Assembly (NCBI GenBank): GCA_002812745.2
Contig: NCSJ02000023.1
Location: 62,001-126,000, forward strand
Reading direction: 5' to 3'
Origin: Scytalidium lignicola
Lineage: Eukaryota > Ascomycota > Leotiomycetes
DNA length: 64,000 bases
Below are positions 10,847-23,822 of this stretch, in pieces. Position 1 is the stretch's first letter; every line of letters starts with the position of its first letter. Both the position numbers and the translations under genes were made by a program. The notes below the pieces were generated by a model. It was not told the DNA's origin and made no database searches. It was given only the letters and a program-made list of their open reading frames with translations.

Positions 10847-11649
10847 GCATAATTCGTATCCACATAACTGTAATGCGGACTGGGAGAATTATGCACTCCC
10901 CTCTATAGCCTGATAGCGTAACAGAACCAATTACAAAGCTTTCTTAAGTAAAAATAACTCAGAATCTGTTTTAACATTCATAACTCAAATGCAATAGGGG
11001 ATTATGTTGGCTTGACATGTTTCAGCCAAATGGTGTATGTGGCCCATTTGTGAATCAGCCAGCTGAGCCGTGAATTTTTGAGCCAGTTTCACACTTCTAT
11101 CTTTTTATAATGATGTATAATTTTAGGATAGTTTATTACGTATAAACTTGAAAATACTCTTAATACAAATAATTGGTTGTATTTTACATATCAAGATAAG
11201 AATAATCAAATCTGGCTAGGAAAGAGTTCATGAGTTCCTTTTTTAGCTGTATATAATAACTAGTATCGGTGTCATGTGTATTTAAGTATTATTTTCTATT
11301 TCATGACATATCATTTTCCTGTAATATAAATTTTACCTACGTGAGATGACAAAATTGATGGAAAATGGAGAGCTCATGTGGAACAAAATATTTGTTAGAA
11401 CCCACGTTTCTAAGGAGTGACGGGTTTATATGCTGGCGAGAGTTCAGCTCAAATGAAAAACTCATTTTAGGGAAGATTCTAGTACTGGAATAGCTATGAA
11501 AGGTATACGATTGCTCACAATTTCATACACGCAGCTGTAAAACGAGAGCAATATTTTCACTACTAAATACAAGAAAGGCAGTTAAACTGTATATACTATC
11601 CATCCTTCCACCTTTGTGCAACACTCTCTAATCACCACCACCTGAGCGA
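10847..11649. other. AT-rich intergenic region, no gene seen
   Basis: Only short frames occur here. A motif GAATCAGCCAG...GCCGTGAA near 11050-11073 recurs near 54199-54224, which suggests more transposon-derived sequence. The right end is the 3' flank of the cellulase gene. Confidence 0.4.
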
Positions 11650-13000
11650 TTATGGGGTGTAATTCCTCAAAGTGGTATCATAGTAGTTATAACCGGTGCT
11701 ACTTGGCGGCTCAAACCCATAGATGTAATTCCCCCACCATGGACCACCACCCCACCAGAGTGCACCGGTCCAGACATTAGAGTTCTGCTTCATGTAATCC
11801 AACATGCCCGTAATAGCTGTGAGACAAACACTGTTGGCACCACCGGCATACTCACCAATGATTCCAATCTTGTTGTTCTGGATCAGCCATTGGGTTGCAC
11901 TAGTCACTCGCTCTACACCAATCGTGCTGCTCACGCAGGCTGTGTTAGTACCGGATCCATCGGAGTCGAGATATTGGTGCATCTCGTAGACGATCTTATT
12001 CTGTGGGTCGGTGAGGGCTTTCAGGTTGTCGTTTACTTGTGTCCAGGTCCAGGCTCCGCTGTAGGAGTTGCCCTCGACGAAAACGTACTGTGAGGTTGCT
12101 CCCGCGGCACGGATGCCGTTGATAGCGGCTTGGTTGAGGTTCAAGACGAGGGTTTGGTCCATGTCATGGTATTCATTATTGGTGTCAAAGATCTTGAAAC
12201 AATGTTAGTGGATCTTTTGGTCTTTTCACTGGTTGTTATGAAGGAACTCACGGCTTGCGCATTGTTTTTAAATGTTGATGCGAGATTCTGCCAGAAGGTT
12301 TGGAAACCTGTTGTGTCGGTGATGATATTTCCGTTGTATCGTCCAAAATTGTGAGGGTCAACAATAGCCCAGCCACCATTTTCGGTGATGAAATTGATGG
12401 TACCAGTATAATTGGCAAGGTATGCTGGAGAAAGGGCCCCCGACAACCCATTTGGTGCCATTCGTTCCATAAGGAATGGAACTCTGAAAATGTTGAAGCC
12501 TTGGCCTATTAGAGTCTATAGAATGTCAGCTTATATATCTCATTAGTCTCAAATAAATAGTTAATATTTACCTGGAGAGACGTGTTTGACGGGAAGATGA
12601 AGTCAGTTCCCCAGACACCAGGAATATTGGTGTTTCCGAACTCAGCACCAGATTCGTCAACTCCCATCCACTTGAAGCCAGTAGCTTGTGGTAGAGTGGT
12701 TGTGGTAGTAGTAGTGCCAGTAGTCGGCTGACTGGTAGTGGTGGTTAATGTTGTTCTAGTAGTGACTGTGGTTGTGGTTGGCCTTGTAGATGTGGTAGTC
12801 CTCGTCGTAGTCGTTGACGAGGTGCCAGGAAGACATTGAGAGTACCATGGATTGGAGAAAATACAGGTCCAGCCAGAGATACATGTCGTCGGACCTGTCC
12901 ATCCTTGTCCACCACACTGTCCCCAGCCAGTCTGCGCAGCTCCTTGGGCTTGAGCCACCGCAGCCAATGCGGCTCCGGCCAACAGTCGGCAAGTCTTCAT
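11650..13000 (-). CDS. Secreted GH5 endo-beta-1,4-glucanase with N-terminal CBM1
   Basis: Three exons: 12572-13000, 12252-12515 and 11650-12192, with introns of 56 and 59 bp. The protein has 411 residues. The start at 13000 gives a signal peptide (about residues 1-19, cut near A-Q-A-Q). A CBM1 cellulose-binding module follows (about 25-58, with W-G-Q-C-G-G and four cysteines). Then come a Thr-rich linker (about 60-105), probably O-glycosylated, and a GH5 catalytic barrel. The acid/base Glu is in F-D-T-N-N-E (Glu238) and the nucleophile in I-I-G-E-Y-A-G-G (Glu345). The enzyme would cleave internal bonds of cellulose outside the cell, as Trichoderma Cel5A/EGII does. An earlier in-frame start at 13012 adds four residues and is less likely. 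Confidence 0.93.
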
Positions 13001-13080
13001 GGTCAATAGCACTGCAGGTTGTCTCGAGAACGAGTTATCTGCTATTGAACTGAATGCCTCTTATACGGTTACGATGCGAC

Positions 13081-13090
13081 TATATATAGG
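13081..13090 (-). promoter_or_regulatory. Probable TATA box of the cellulase gene
   Basis: CCTATATATA on the minus strand lies 81 bp upstream of the cellulase ATG, an ordinary distance for a fungal core promoter. Confidence 0.5.
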
Positions 13091-13099
13091 TATCGTTCA

Positions 13100-16000
13100 A
13101 GTAACCGCCTCATGATTTCTGAACAGAGAACGGAGGCTCGCTCTCCGTCTCAGGAGGAGCAACCGACCGGATGAATCGATATATGTTAAATTGGAAAATT
13201 GGATTTAGATTGGATATCAAAATCGGATTTCTGGTAAGATGGTCATAGGTGTGGGACCTGAAATTTTCATGCAGGAACACGCTGGTGTCGGAAATGTGGA
13301 TGGGCGTGCCGGTACTCGTAACGCCCCTTTTGTTCCTTCCCCGCACTGTAGAACACCATCCTAACTTGGGAATTAACTCCATTTTCTGTATAAGTTGGGT
13401 AGTGTAATGTTAACCAGGAATATTGTATTACCAAAAGAAGACAATTTGCTGTTTTACTTACGTGGAGTTTTGTCGATGAAGAAAATTTATTGTTCAATTC
13501 TCTTTATTTCATTCCCAAAACATGTGTAGGTATTTGTTCTGCCTGTAAAGACGGGCCGGCAATAAAATACGCGTGATCGTCGAACGGTACAATTAATTAG
13601 ACTTAATATATCTTGGGATCACCGGTTGTTACCCCAGGTACTCCTATTGACAGGCTCTTCCCACAGCTCTTAAGATCTGCCGATCACGGATAAATACTCT
13701 GTGGGCTAAGGAGTGCGTGCTATGGGTACAAAAGCCGACGGAACCGTAGCCCGATCTAGAGCCCTTTGAAAGGTGTTCTGGCATTCAGCTCTAGTTATTC
13801 CTTTCGATGGTTAAGTAATGACTAATACGATTTGGCTTCATTTGTGCGCTTGTCAATTGGCAATGCGGACACCTATGGTTTATACGTCGGCTAGTGACTT
13901 ACCGTAACTACAGTCTCTACTTACTCGTCGTGCTCGTTAGGTCATTCTTCTCTCCTGACTCTGCGCTATTCCTAACATTTCGCAGCAAATATACCACTCT
14001 TATTAACTATCTCGAATTTCGACCTGATTCACTGCTTCAGGCCGTGCCAGGAGTGTGCTAACTCGTGGTTTGGATTCGGCTGACTGCACCCTCACATTAA
14101 GATATAGCTAATTCTCAATTGCTGGTTTTGGCATACTTGCCTGCCTTTCATATAAAAANGTCAAAAGTCTCCAATGGACTTTTAAAATTCTACTTAAATA
14201 ATTATTCTTTTCGGAATGTGGCATCCTGATTAACCACTAATAACATCTAGTTCACTTTAACGTGGCCTTTTCTTTGTCTTATTAAAGTTACTTATAAATA
14301 TTAACTTATTAAGTATTAAACCTTTAGATATCTTTATAATATTACATTAGTTTACTTGCTAAGGAAGTATAAACGAGATGCTAGCTTCAGAGCTTTATTG
14401 AGTAACGTTGTAGGCGAACCTGGTGAAATCTACGAATCGAACCCAGAGGCATTGGCCGTTTTTGTGTAACTGAGAAATGTATTCTACCAAAAGGAGTTTG
14501 TATGGTCTAGAAGGTGACAACTTTTTNATTGAACTACTAAACTCATTTGTAATAATTATATTTAGGATAAATGGGAATAGAAATAAAAGAAAAGATCTAC
14601 TGTACATCAAAAGGTAAAATAGGGTATCCTTGAATCTACTTTACATTATCTAAATCCGGTATGCGCTTCAACCTCTAGAAATAAAGCTGTATTCAACCTT
14701 CGAACTATGCAAGTCTTGTAACATATTATAAAGCCTTCTAACAGCGTTACTTTTTGAAAGCCCAATTCCAATAGCTTATGCGGTTTTCACCATGCATCTC
14801 CAAATGGAACCACCTAGACACGTAGATTTTCATCATCTTGTTCCTCATCCCAGACTCCGCCAACGTCTCTTTCATGATGACGTTCTTTTTTTTATGGATT
14901 GGTAGCCCTTTAAGTCGCTCGTCTGATGCAGCTGATGACTAGAGCGACTTCTGCTAATAAATTTTAACAGTGATGTTGGATTTGATGAGAACGAACTCCT
15001 TGTGTTGGCCTGGTGATGGGTGTCAAATATTTGGATAGGAAAGGCATAGTTAATGTGATGACCATAATTGGGATGAAGGAATAATGCGAGAAAAGAGTTA
15101 AATATTCTTTACTTTGCGAAATGAAAGATATGCTAGTTATATCTATTTCTTTATAAACTCTGGTAGGTCTCGCGTACATGTGTTCACTCTTTACTTATGC
15201 GGGGGTTCATTTGGCAGAGAGAGAAAAACTCACATTAGCTGAAACATACCTGTCCTTGTCTCATGTTTAATGATTTGTTAGTTTTATGATTTTACGTAGT
15301 ATGTTATATAATTGGTTATGATCATCATCAGCTGAGAGGAAGGAAACTAATAGGTCGCTCATTTAGAAGCTAGGCTAATTATAGTAACTTGTTATAGAAA
15401 ATAGGTGTACACCTTAGAAAATGGGAGGACATTATTGGATAGTTGGACTCGACATATTGTGCAATTGCCTTTAAGGCCCGCCATATATAAAGGAGCCTCG
15501 TTGATTAGAATGCTATCTTGAACATTTCATCTATGAACTGCTTATTCATTCCATTTCATTCGGCGCTTATTCGATAACTCCAAATATCTCCAAATATCTC
15601 CAGATTTATTATTAGTGACCAAGGTAAGCTTAGGAGAATCACTTTGGATTTTACCATATCTCATGAGTAGCTAATTCAAGACAGTAACTTTACCAGTACG
15701 ATGACTATCGGTATTTAATTCTAGTACTGAGTAGAAGTGCCATACATTAAACGATCTGTGAAACTTTGGGTTGTATTTTACTTTCTGTGAATCTTTAAGA
15801 ACTACTTAGTAAAAACGTAATATCTGATAGCTAATAGCCATCCCTGTGGGGTTCAGTAACTTATGTGTGGATAGAAAACTGGAAATGCTTATTGAGTTAA
15901 GAAAAGATGTCATAAGAAATACATAATATGAAGTATCTAAACCATAGTTAGATTGTTGCGAGTATATGGTTACAGTTAATTATCGTCTTATGGATTGGGT

Positions 16001-17642
16001 GATCGGGCTGGCAAGTCTTCTTTTATGCGGCTGAAACAGTAAAATAGACTACTATTCAAAACCGACAATACTTTGAGTGGGCACGTGAGTTATTGTCTAG
16101 ATATGCTTGCATAGAAACATTTGTTTTTATCTGCCGGCAAATGAAGGACCGATGAAAAGCAGGAATCAAGCTGATGTGTATAAGCGATGTCCGAGGGTAT
16201 AATAAAGCCGAGCCGTCTTCAGAACTGGAGGGCTTATTTAGAGAGGTTAACGGCCGCGTATATAGTGATTTGTTCTACGGCTAACCCATGCTCAGTACTC
16301 GATATTAGTTTGTCACTGGTGGCTAACTCTAAGCGTTAGAGTTCGCAGATTTGATATTTTGACATTCATTACTAAGCTGTATTGACCCTAGACGGGGCTT
16401 CTCTAGAACAGTTCATGCTCCTAGAAGCACGGAGTAATATTTAGACAATGTGAAAACCTAGAGTAAACTCATGTACTCCCAGAAATAAACTCAAAACAAC
16501 AAGAGGGGATGCTGATTTTTCACTTAGGTGTATGATACTTCAAAAGCCTATGTCCAACCTCTTGCATAATTGACTTATATTGAGGAATGGCTGGAAAGAG
16601 AAGACGAATTAAAGATACACGGTACTTCGTCGTGTTCCACACGTTCAAACACAAATGGCATAAAATGAGGGGAAGCGAGGTGGAGTGGCATATCTACTCA
16701 CCCACTAAGATTGACTTCTACTGCTTATTTCAGCTTCCGTTGGCTTTGACCTCTTAATGCAGTGGCAAGCCTTAAAGACGCCATTGGTGCTTCGACTCGA
16801 TGTTTCAACGCTTCCTGTTACATGTCACTAATCTGAAACAGGACAACGGTACAAACTGCCGTAGGATTGTTATCATAGCTTGAGAGTTACAACTTTCTGT
16901 TCCTACCCTCTATAATTGATCCAGTGTAAACCCTTCAGGTCCCGACGGCTCGGTTATATGGATGATTGCCGGTACCTAGAGCCTCTGTTCCAAGAAGAAT
17001 CATATCCTAGTATAAATGTGTAGTAGAATATAGTGTTATTTTTTGATTCAAACTAAAAGTTTCTTTTTGTCGTGCTTATGAGCAAGAAAATGGCTTACAT
17101 ACATATTATTTACATACATATTATCAAGTCACAATCAAACGTATCCTAAAGGGATGTCGCTATGCGCAAATATGTATGGAATCGAGATCGTGCTGTAGCA
17201 GTCATCAAGTTGATTTAAGGAAGTTTTATCCAATCTAGGTTCCTCCTCCATGAGACATAGCCGTGCTGTTCTCGCCCCTGGACTGTATTTATGCTTGCTA
17301 AGCGTGTCTCAACCTCTATATCCCAGTTTGGAGAATATAACAGCCATACACGCCAAGCACGAAGTAGTTGTTGATAACGCTCATTCGTTCTATATGGCGT
17401 AATTATTAATTCCAGGGAGCCCTTGATAATAACCCTTCATTGCACTAGTTAAAGTAAGTGCCTGAACCACGACTAATTGCGTTTTATGTTTTCCTTACTT
17501 TCAAGTAATTGTCGCTACCAAACCTTGCTGAATGGGTAGAGAGGAATTGAGCACATAAGGCTACATTTCTCCCCCACTCGCAAATCTTGGTTTTTATCTG
17601 CGTATGTATTGCAATCTACAATTCTACTATAATTAAGGTAAC
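13100..17642. other. 4.5-kb gene-poor region
   Basis: No gene can be supported here. Composition alternates between ordinary stretches (13500-14100, 16100-17000) and AT-rich stretches (14100-14700, 15600-15950). Small direct repeats occur: CCAAATATCT twice near 15580-15600, and TTACATACATATTAT twice near 17095-17125. Ns at 14159 and 14527 follow homopolymers. A long promoter, degraded transposons or non-coding transcripts are all possible; nothing discriminates between them. Confidence 0.4.
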
Positions 17643-18869
17643 ATGTCGGCTGCTGCTGTTCCTGCCTACTTCGAGGAAAGTTGGGCTATTCTGAGCAGCA
17701 TTGGATTAATAAACGTGTTCTTCGGAGTAGTAGTCTTCGGTACTGCTAGTTCTTGTCCAGCCATTTTAGTTCCTATCATTACCTCTGCCGCAGGAGCTAT
17801 TGCAAACGGGCTTTGCTATTATGCATTCTATGCACATCACCAAACGACTGGAACGATGGTTGCAGCTGCTGTAACAGATATTTCATGGCTGGTAGGTTTA
17901 TATTATCCTTTCTTGTGATTGCGAGAATGAGTATGAGGGTATGGATGATGATAAAACAAGTTAACACGGTAACATACTGCAATAGATCCAAGAAGCAGGA
18001 ATGTCTTTCTACAGTTATTTAATCCTGATCCGCATCCTCAAGGCTCGTGAACGTAGGGTATTCCGACTCATGTTTTGGACGTTAATTCTTTCCCCGGTTG
18101 TATTCCGTACAGTCATTCTGCAGGCCCGGGCTCGAGACATCTTAAGTGATAGCCTATCTCAACAAAGTCTTGTTGATCACCTCCACATTGGCTACTTTAT
18201 ATCAATCGCAATGTTAGAGTGTGTCTCTGCATTCTTTCTCTTGAGGAAATTTACTGCTGCGAAGAATATTTGTTGCCAGAAGGCTATGGAGACTACTAGC
18301 TTATTTCAATACTTGATGAGGAGTACTGAGATCAGAGTTAGTACGTTGGCGGTTATTGGATTCAGCAGAGCTATTACATATTCCTTCCAGACTCAGCAGC
18401 AGGCTGCTACATCTACTGCAAGTCAGTTTGACCGGTTTGTATATACTTTAGAGTGCATGTTTCCTGTTATGATGTTGTAAGTTATTTTCTGCATTAATAC
18501 TATCTTTGCTATTTTGCCTTCCTACTATTGCACTAAATCCATTTACCCTGTTGACCAACATCTCCTAGCATTGACATCCTTGCTCCCAAGTACATCTTTT
18601 CGTCTACCATGAATGGCAACGATGCGTTTTCACCTTGCAGCCACCGCAGCAGTCCGTTACATTCGTCCCGCTATACGAATCGCGGTGAAGATTTTAGAAG
18701 ATTTTCTATCAGCCGACTCCGTACAAAATCTAATGCTAGTGGCCTGGGATGCTTGGAATCAAGTTCGCAAGATAGAATTATTGAAGCGCCAGAACTAGCG
18801 AGAACAGCTAGTCGTGGAGAGGAGAGGAAACCAGAACGAGATCCGGATCTAGACATAGGTTGGGAATAA
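17643..18869 (+). CDS. Multi-pass integral membrane protein, unknown fungal family
   Basis: Three exons: 17643-17891, 17986-18476 and 18569-18869, with introns of 94 and 92 bp (GTAGGT...ATAG and GTAAGT...CTAG). The protein has 346 residues. Hydrophobic helices are visible at about residues 15-37, 40-62, 68-100 (interrupted by the splice), 118-140, 157-180 and 215-235. A hydrophilic Ser/Arg-rich C-terminal tail of about 100 residues, probably cytosolic, follows. I do not recognise a catalytic motif, and it does not match the RTA1, PTH11 or MFS patterns I know. The ATG at 17643 directly precedes a plausible N-terminus (M-S-A-A-A-V-P). It lies at the edge of the oxygenase/permease cluster, but there is no proof that it belongs. 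Confidence 0.65.
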
Positions 18870-19332
18870 ACTAAAAGCAAGAGAGTAGAACTCCAGCTTA
18901 ATGGGTTTGCTATTTAGATGGTGTTTATAATACATGTAAGATAAGTTCTATCTATATATTATAGAGGTAATTTTAATTGGAGTCAATGGTTCCTAGTATC
19001 AGTGAGAATGCTAGAGCGGCCAGTGTATATCCAATCTCCTATGCCACAGACTGAGAGCTGCCACCAGCTTTCTCAGTCGCAAAAGCTTAAATCTAGCGCG
19101 CTTCTGACTTCCAGCACCGATTTCGGATGGGCTTAATTAATACTAACAAAGAAAGAATCCAATCATGGCGGAATTATTTGCAATGGGCAGCATTTTGTAC
19201 GAAGTCATTTCATACCACCAACTATTTTACGACGGAGTTATGTAATACTTTCGACGGATTAAAGACTTCGTATAAACTAAGACAAACACTAGCTAAAAAA
19301 AAATTAAGAGTACACTGCTGCTATAAATCCTA
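18870..19332. other. Convergent intergenic spacer
   Basis: This spacer lies between the 3' ends of the membrane-protein gene and oxygenase A. No gene is visible. Confidence 0.5.
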
Positions 19333-20665
19333 CTAAGCGGTCGCCTCAATCGGCGTTCCAGCCTCAGCCTGCTGCTGCTTCGCGGCCTCCCTTGCCATGG
19401 CGAGCGCTGTGCCGCGGCTATGACGATGCTGGATCCAATCCTTAACAGTCTCGACCCTCTTGCCAGTGACGCAAGAGATGGGAGGTGTCTTTCTAACACC
19501 ACCCTTAAGACCCTCAACCATCTCGAGCTTGGTGTCCTCGTTAGCATGGCAGAAGTAGACACAGGAGAAGCGCTCTTTGCCTTGGTCCTCAGCACGTGGG
19601 GAGCGTGCTACCCGGTGTAGTGTGCTTTTCATCACACCTCCGGATAGGAATGTCATGGTCTCGCCGATGTTGACTAGCACAGCGCCTGGGATAATGGGTA
19701 CGTCTAACCACTTTTCATCCTCCAAGACCGGGCCTGAAAGATTCGGAGGCCGTACTTGCAAGCCCATCACTTTGTGCTGGAATAGAACTGTCACCACTGT
19801 ATGGTCCGTGTGCGCTGGAAGGCGAACTGGTGTTGCGGCGTCTTCCCCNATCTAATGCCGGATAGTGGAGCAATCGTAGCGTGGTGAAAGATGGGGAATC
19901 GAACTTGTGGAGGTTAGGAAAGTAGTCTGCTGGGAGCTAATTACATGGTTTTGTTAGAAAATTAAATGTGGAGATCGGGGATGTTAAAGAGCTTACGCCG
20001 ACGGAAGCAGACAGACAGGAAAGAACTTTAATAGCAATCTGCTCGTGAGCACTCCTCATGAAACCTTGGATTTCATTGTTGACCTTGGCGAGGGTAGGTG
20101 GCAGCGGTTGGTCGTAAGAGTTGGTCTTGCGGAAAGCCTGGCTGTAATGTTAGTACATTCTGAGAATTATCCAGGTTATAAACTTACAAAGGACTCTTTA
20201 GGATCATCCTTCTTGGTAACATCGTTCTGACCGTGTTCCTCATACAACCTTTGGTTAAATGAACTATCAGCGAAACTATGTCTTTGCACAGTCAATGAAG
20301 TTTATTGACTACTTACTTGTTCTCAACCCTCCTAGAACGCTTGTCATCATATCCAGCATTCTCAATGCTGCCCCAAGGAGTGCTCAATTTTTCCTCTGTG
20401 CTAGTCTTGTTAAAAAACACATCGGCCTAGAGAGACATGACATGCCTTATTAGCAAAATGACTTTATTAAACGTGGATTTAAAAAGCAAAAACGGACAAT
20501 TTCAAACATCCGGTCAATCTTCTCTTGTTCAATTCTATGGTTTTTTACGTATAAAAACCCCCATGTCGCAGCAACTTGCTTGATTTCATCAGCCACGCTA
20601 TCGAAGTCCTTTTCGAGGTTGGCAAGGTCGATGATAGGAATTGCGCTGGGATCGATGAGCACCAT
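19333..20665 (-). CDS. 2-oxoglutarate/Fe(II)-dependent oxygenase A (isopenicillin-N-synthase-like)
   Basis: Five exons: 20498-20665, 20317-20426, 20188-20248, 19997-20137 and 19333-19936. Introns are 71, 68, 50 and 60 bp, giving 360 residues. The N-terminal DIOX_N part reads I-P-I-I-D-L and W-G-F-L-Y-V-K-N-H. The jelly-roll core has the iron triad H-T-D (His202, Asp204) and distal His267, plus the 2-oxoglutarate-binding R-x-S (Arg282, Ser284). Such enzymes couple decarboxylation of 2-oxoglutarate to hydroxylation, desaturation or ring closure of a small molecule. An N at 19849 shifts the frame; omitting it rejoins A-L-D-G-E-D to the H-T-D core. It is a clear paralogue of oxygenase B at 23823-24973 and is divergent from the permease. 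The substrate is unknown. Confidence 0.85.
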
Positions 20666-21489
20666 TCTTGCGAAGATCTTCTTATACACTGGAATTGAAC
20701 AAGAAGGGTGAATATTTTTTTATTGAAGTTATAATTACTATATTTATATCCTTGAGATAAATATTGAGGCACTCTTAATCAGATGCCTTCTTTTTATACT
20801 TGAGCCGTGCCACCCAGATTCTGCATTCCTGTTCTCCCCCAATCCTCCCAATCCCTCAATGTGCTGTGGATGGAAGTTCGGCACAGGCACGTGGCTTTCG
20901 GTTGAGTTCGCCGAGATAACGACAGAAAGGGGAAGATAAGGGGCAACGCGTGGCGGTAAATGAACCCCTTCTCCTCCTTCTACCGGGCATTGCTGTTGAG
21001 GAGTGTGAGGAGAAATCTGGGAGAATCTGGGAAGCAAGTGCTGCCACGTCTGGGCTGCATCTTATTAATTAACTAACTTTGTGTGGAGTTCCTAGATCCT
21101 ATCTGCGCCTTTTGGGTGGGTGTAACCCTCCACTCTCACCACGGTCCTCGGCACTAAGACCAGCCATGCCTTATCACCCTTGATATAACCATTGTAGAGT
21201 TAGATAAATGTCAATCAGATAGATACAGCGTCTTTCTTATCTGTATATGGACGATTGGAACATCGTTATCTACTCTAGGACGGCGAACGTCCCCAGCCGC
21301 CAAGCCTAACAGTGGGACAGTATCTGATATCCCCCTGGGGCCAACCATGCCTGTCCCGTTCAGGTCATTTAAATTCGAGCAGCAATGGCCCTTTTCTGGG
21401 TAAAAGAAATATTGCTTTAATTAACTCTTCTCTTCTCTTTCTCTTTCTCTTTCCTTCCAGCTATCTCTGGCAGAGAGAAAGTTGCTAAC
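20666..21489. promoter_or_regulatory. Divergent promoter of oxygenase A and the amino-acid permease
   Basis: This 824-bp head-to-head intergenic region serves two genes. A TATA-like GATATAAATATAG (minus, 20738-20750) lies about 75-85 bp before oxygenase A. GATA sites are frequent: GATAA at 20914 and 20935, and TTATC near 21171, 21237 and 21264. A C/T-only tract of about 35 bases (21425-21459), typical of fungal promoters, ends in CCAG just before the permease start and might also be a 5' UTR splice acceptor. GATA sites suggest control by an AreA-type nitrogen regulator; that is inference. Confidence 0.5.
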
Positions 21490-23204
21490 ATGAGTGTGAC
21501 TGACGAAAAGGATACGAAGCTTGCTGCCAGCACCGTCGCCGACGCCGATGGCATCCCCGTCGAGGCTGAGGAGGGCCAGATTGTCACTGATCATGGTGCC
21601 GACTCTGGTCTCATGCGACGTCTAACCTCCAGACATCTTCTCATGATCTCTATGGGTGCGTCCATCGGCCAAGGTCTCTGGTTGGGGTCCGGCTCGACCA
21701 TTAATCGAGGCGGTCCGGCAGGTCTGCTTCTTGGATACCTCATCTCTGGCTCCATTGGTTGGGCGGTCAACCAGTCGATTGGGGAAATGGCCGTCTTATA
21801 CCCCGTGGCCTCGGCCTTTCCACAGTGGACGCGCAAGTTTATCGATACGGCTCCTGCATTCTCTCTTGGGTGGGCGTACTGGTTCGCCGGTTCCATCACC
21901 ATTGCCAATGAACTTCAGGGACTGGTGACGGTGATGGGGTTCTGGACGGATAAAGTCCCCATTGCAGCTTGGCTTACCATCTTCCTCATCCTGATCATTC
22001 TGGTATGCGTCTCGGCTGTAGGGCTCTTCGGCGAGATTGAATGCTTCATGACCATTGTCAAGTTCATCTGGATCTTCGTTGTTCTCCTGGTCTGCATTGT
22101 TATTTCATCAGGAGCAGCGCCTAAGGGCGATCCAATTGGATTCAGATACTGGAATTCGGATTCATTCAACCATAATGGATTTCATGGGTTTCTCAGCGTC
22201 TTCCCTACCTGTATCTTCGCCATGGGTGGAATTGAGCTGACCGGTATCATCGCGGCTGAGACCAAGAACCCTCGCAAGTCGGTGCCCAGGGCCGTATCTG
22301 CTGTCTGGATCCGTCTGACAGTCTTCTACATCCTCGGGAGTCTTGCAGTCTCTATCACCACTGACCCTAATAACCCTGATCTTTTCGGTGGCGATGGAAC
22401 AAACGCGTCGCCTTTCGTGATAGCTTTCCGTAACTCTGGTATTTCGGGTCTCGCCCATGTCATGAACGTGATCATTCTTATTTCCGTCTGGTCTTGCGCA
22501 AACGCTTCTGCCTATGGTGCTACTCGTACACCAATTGGTCTGGCAACAATTGGAATGGCTCCTAAGATTTTCCTCAAGTGCGACCGCTGGGGTAGACCCT
22601 GGGGTGGTATCATTATCAGTTTCGTTTTTGGTGGTGGGCTCTGCTGTAAGTCTTTCCCTTAATCGAATTGTGGTAATGCTCGTGAGCTGAACTTTTTTNC
22701 TTTCTAGACATGAATGTTTCTAAGTCTGGAGCTACCGTCTTCGGGTGGTTGTCTGACCTTTCTTCCTTGGTGACACTTTACTGCTGGGGTTTGATCTTCC
22801 TGTGTCATATCCGCTTCCGTGCGGCCTGGAAAGCACAAGGTCGATCCCCCTCCGAGCTTCCCTGGAAGACATGGACCTATCCGTTTCTTGCCTACTATGG
22901 TCTTTCTGCTTGCATAATTCTCATCGTAGTTGAGTTCTACCTTGCCGTCTGGCCGCTCCATGGTACTACATCTGCTTCCAACTTCTTCGCAAATTACATG
23001 TCTGTTATTGCTATACTAGTACTTTATCTTGGTGCAAAGATCTACTGGCGTGGCCCGCTATGGATTAAGGCGGAGGATATTGATCTGGATACTGGTAGGA
23101 GATATTACGTGGAAGACGATGAGGATGATATGAAGAAGCCAATCACTGCAAAGAGGTCTATGTGGATGTTTTGGCAGACATTCATTGGCGAGAGCAAGGT
23201 CTAA
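21490..23204 (+). CDS. Amino-acid permease, YAT/APC superfamily
   Basis: Two exons: 21490-22645 and 22708-23204; the 62-bp intron contains an N at 22699. The protein has 550 residues. A hydrophilic N-terminus of about 45 residues precedes about 12 membrane helices. The first helix carries the permease signature M-I-S-M-G-A-S-I-G-Q-G-L-W-L-G-S-G, and a later segment has A-A-E-T-K-N-P-R-K-S-V-P-R-A, typical of fungal amino-acid/proton symporters of the plasma membrane. The C-terminal tail is charged and ends in an aromatic stretch. It is divergent from oxygenase A and may import the cluster's substrate, an amino acid or derivative, but specificity cannot be read from the sequence. Confidence 0.92.
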
Positions 23205-23822
23205 GGGATATTGTAACTTGGCAAAAACTTGATCTGGTGGCCTTTTGATAGCAATTTAGAAGGAATGCGAATGAATTTGGTGTCTATAGATAAATTCTAG
23301 CAATGGAGTAGCTTCTTTTCTAGACTTAAACTCCCACGACGTGCTGAAAAGGAGGTCCTCGGTTAATGAGGTCTTCAAATAAGGAAAGAATCTATAATTA
23401 ACTACATAATGATACAGCTTTCTTGGCATCTTTACGCCTAGAGAAGACGTTCAATTCGCACCTATTAAAAACTCTCGCTTCCTATCACTCTTTGAGTGAT
23501 AGTCTTTATAGTCTTCGTACTATTAATTGTAGCTTACTCAGCTGCAATCCCTTTGTCTTTGAGGAGGAGTATGAGGAGGATTTTGCTTTAGTGCGGGATA
23601 TGCTATACATCCAGTTTGCTCCAATTAAACCTAGGGACAAGCATACCACCTGCAGCTTACGCAGCATTCAGGAAGAGAAAGGGCTTTATAATTGGGATCG
23701 CGCCGAACTGGACTATTCATTGCTCATAACAAACCACACACTTGCTTGCCATGAAAGTGCCTTAATTATCACGTACCTTAAACCCTAGAGGAACCCAAAC
23801 GTATGTCCATACATACATAGAC
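23205..23822. other. Convergent spacer between permease and oxygenase B
   Basis: A frame of about 120 codons on the plus strand (23423-23788) lacks an ATG start at its 5' end and has no recognisable family features; I do not call it a gene. The rest is probably 3' UTR. Confidence 0.4.

Noticed and set aside
14425..14450. GGGTTCGATTC on the minus strand, like a tRNA T-loop
   Set aside because: The flanking bases do not form a T-stem or any other tRNA arm.
23423..23788. A 121-codon plus-strand frame between permease and oxygenase B
   Set aside because: It begins at TTG rather than ATG, has no recognisable domain and lies between two convergent 3' ends.
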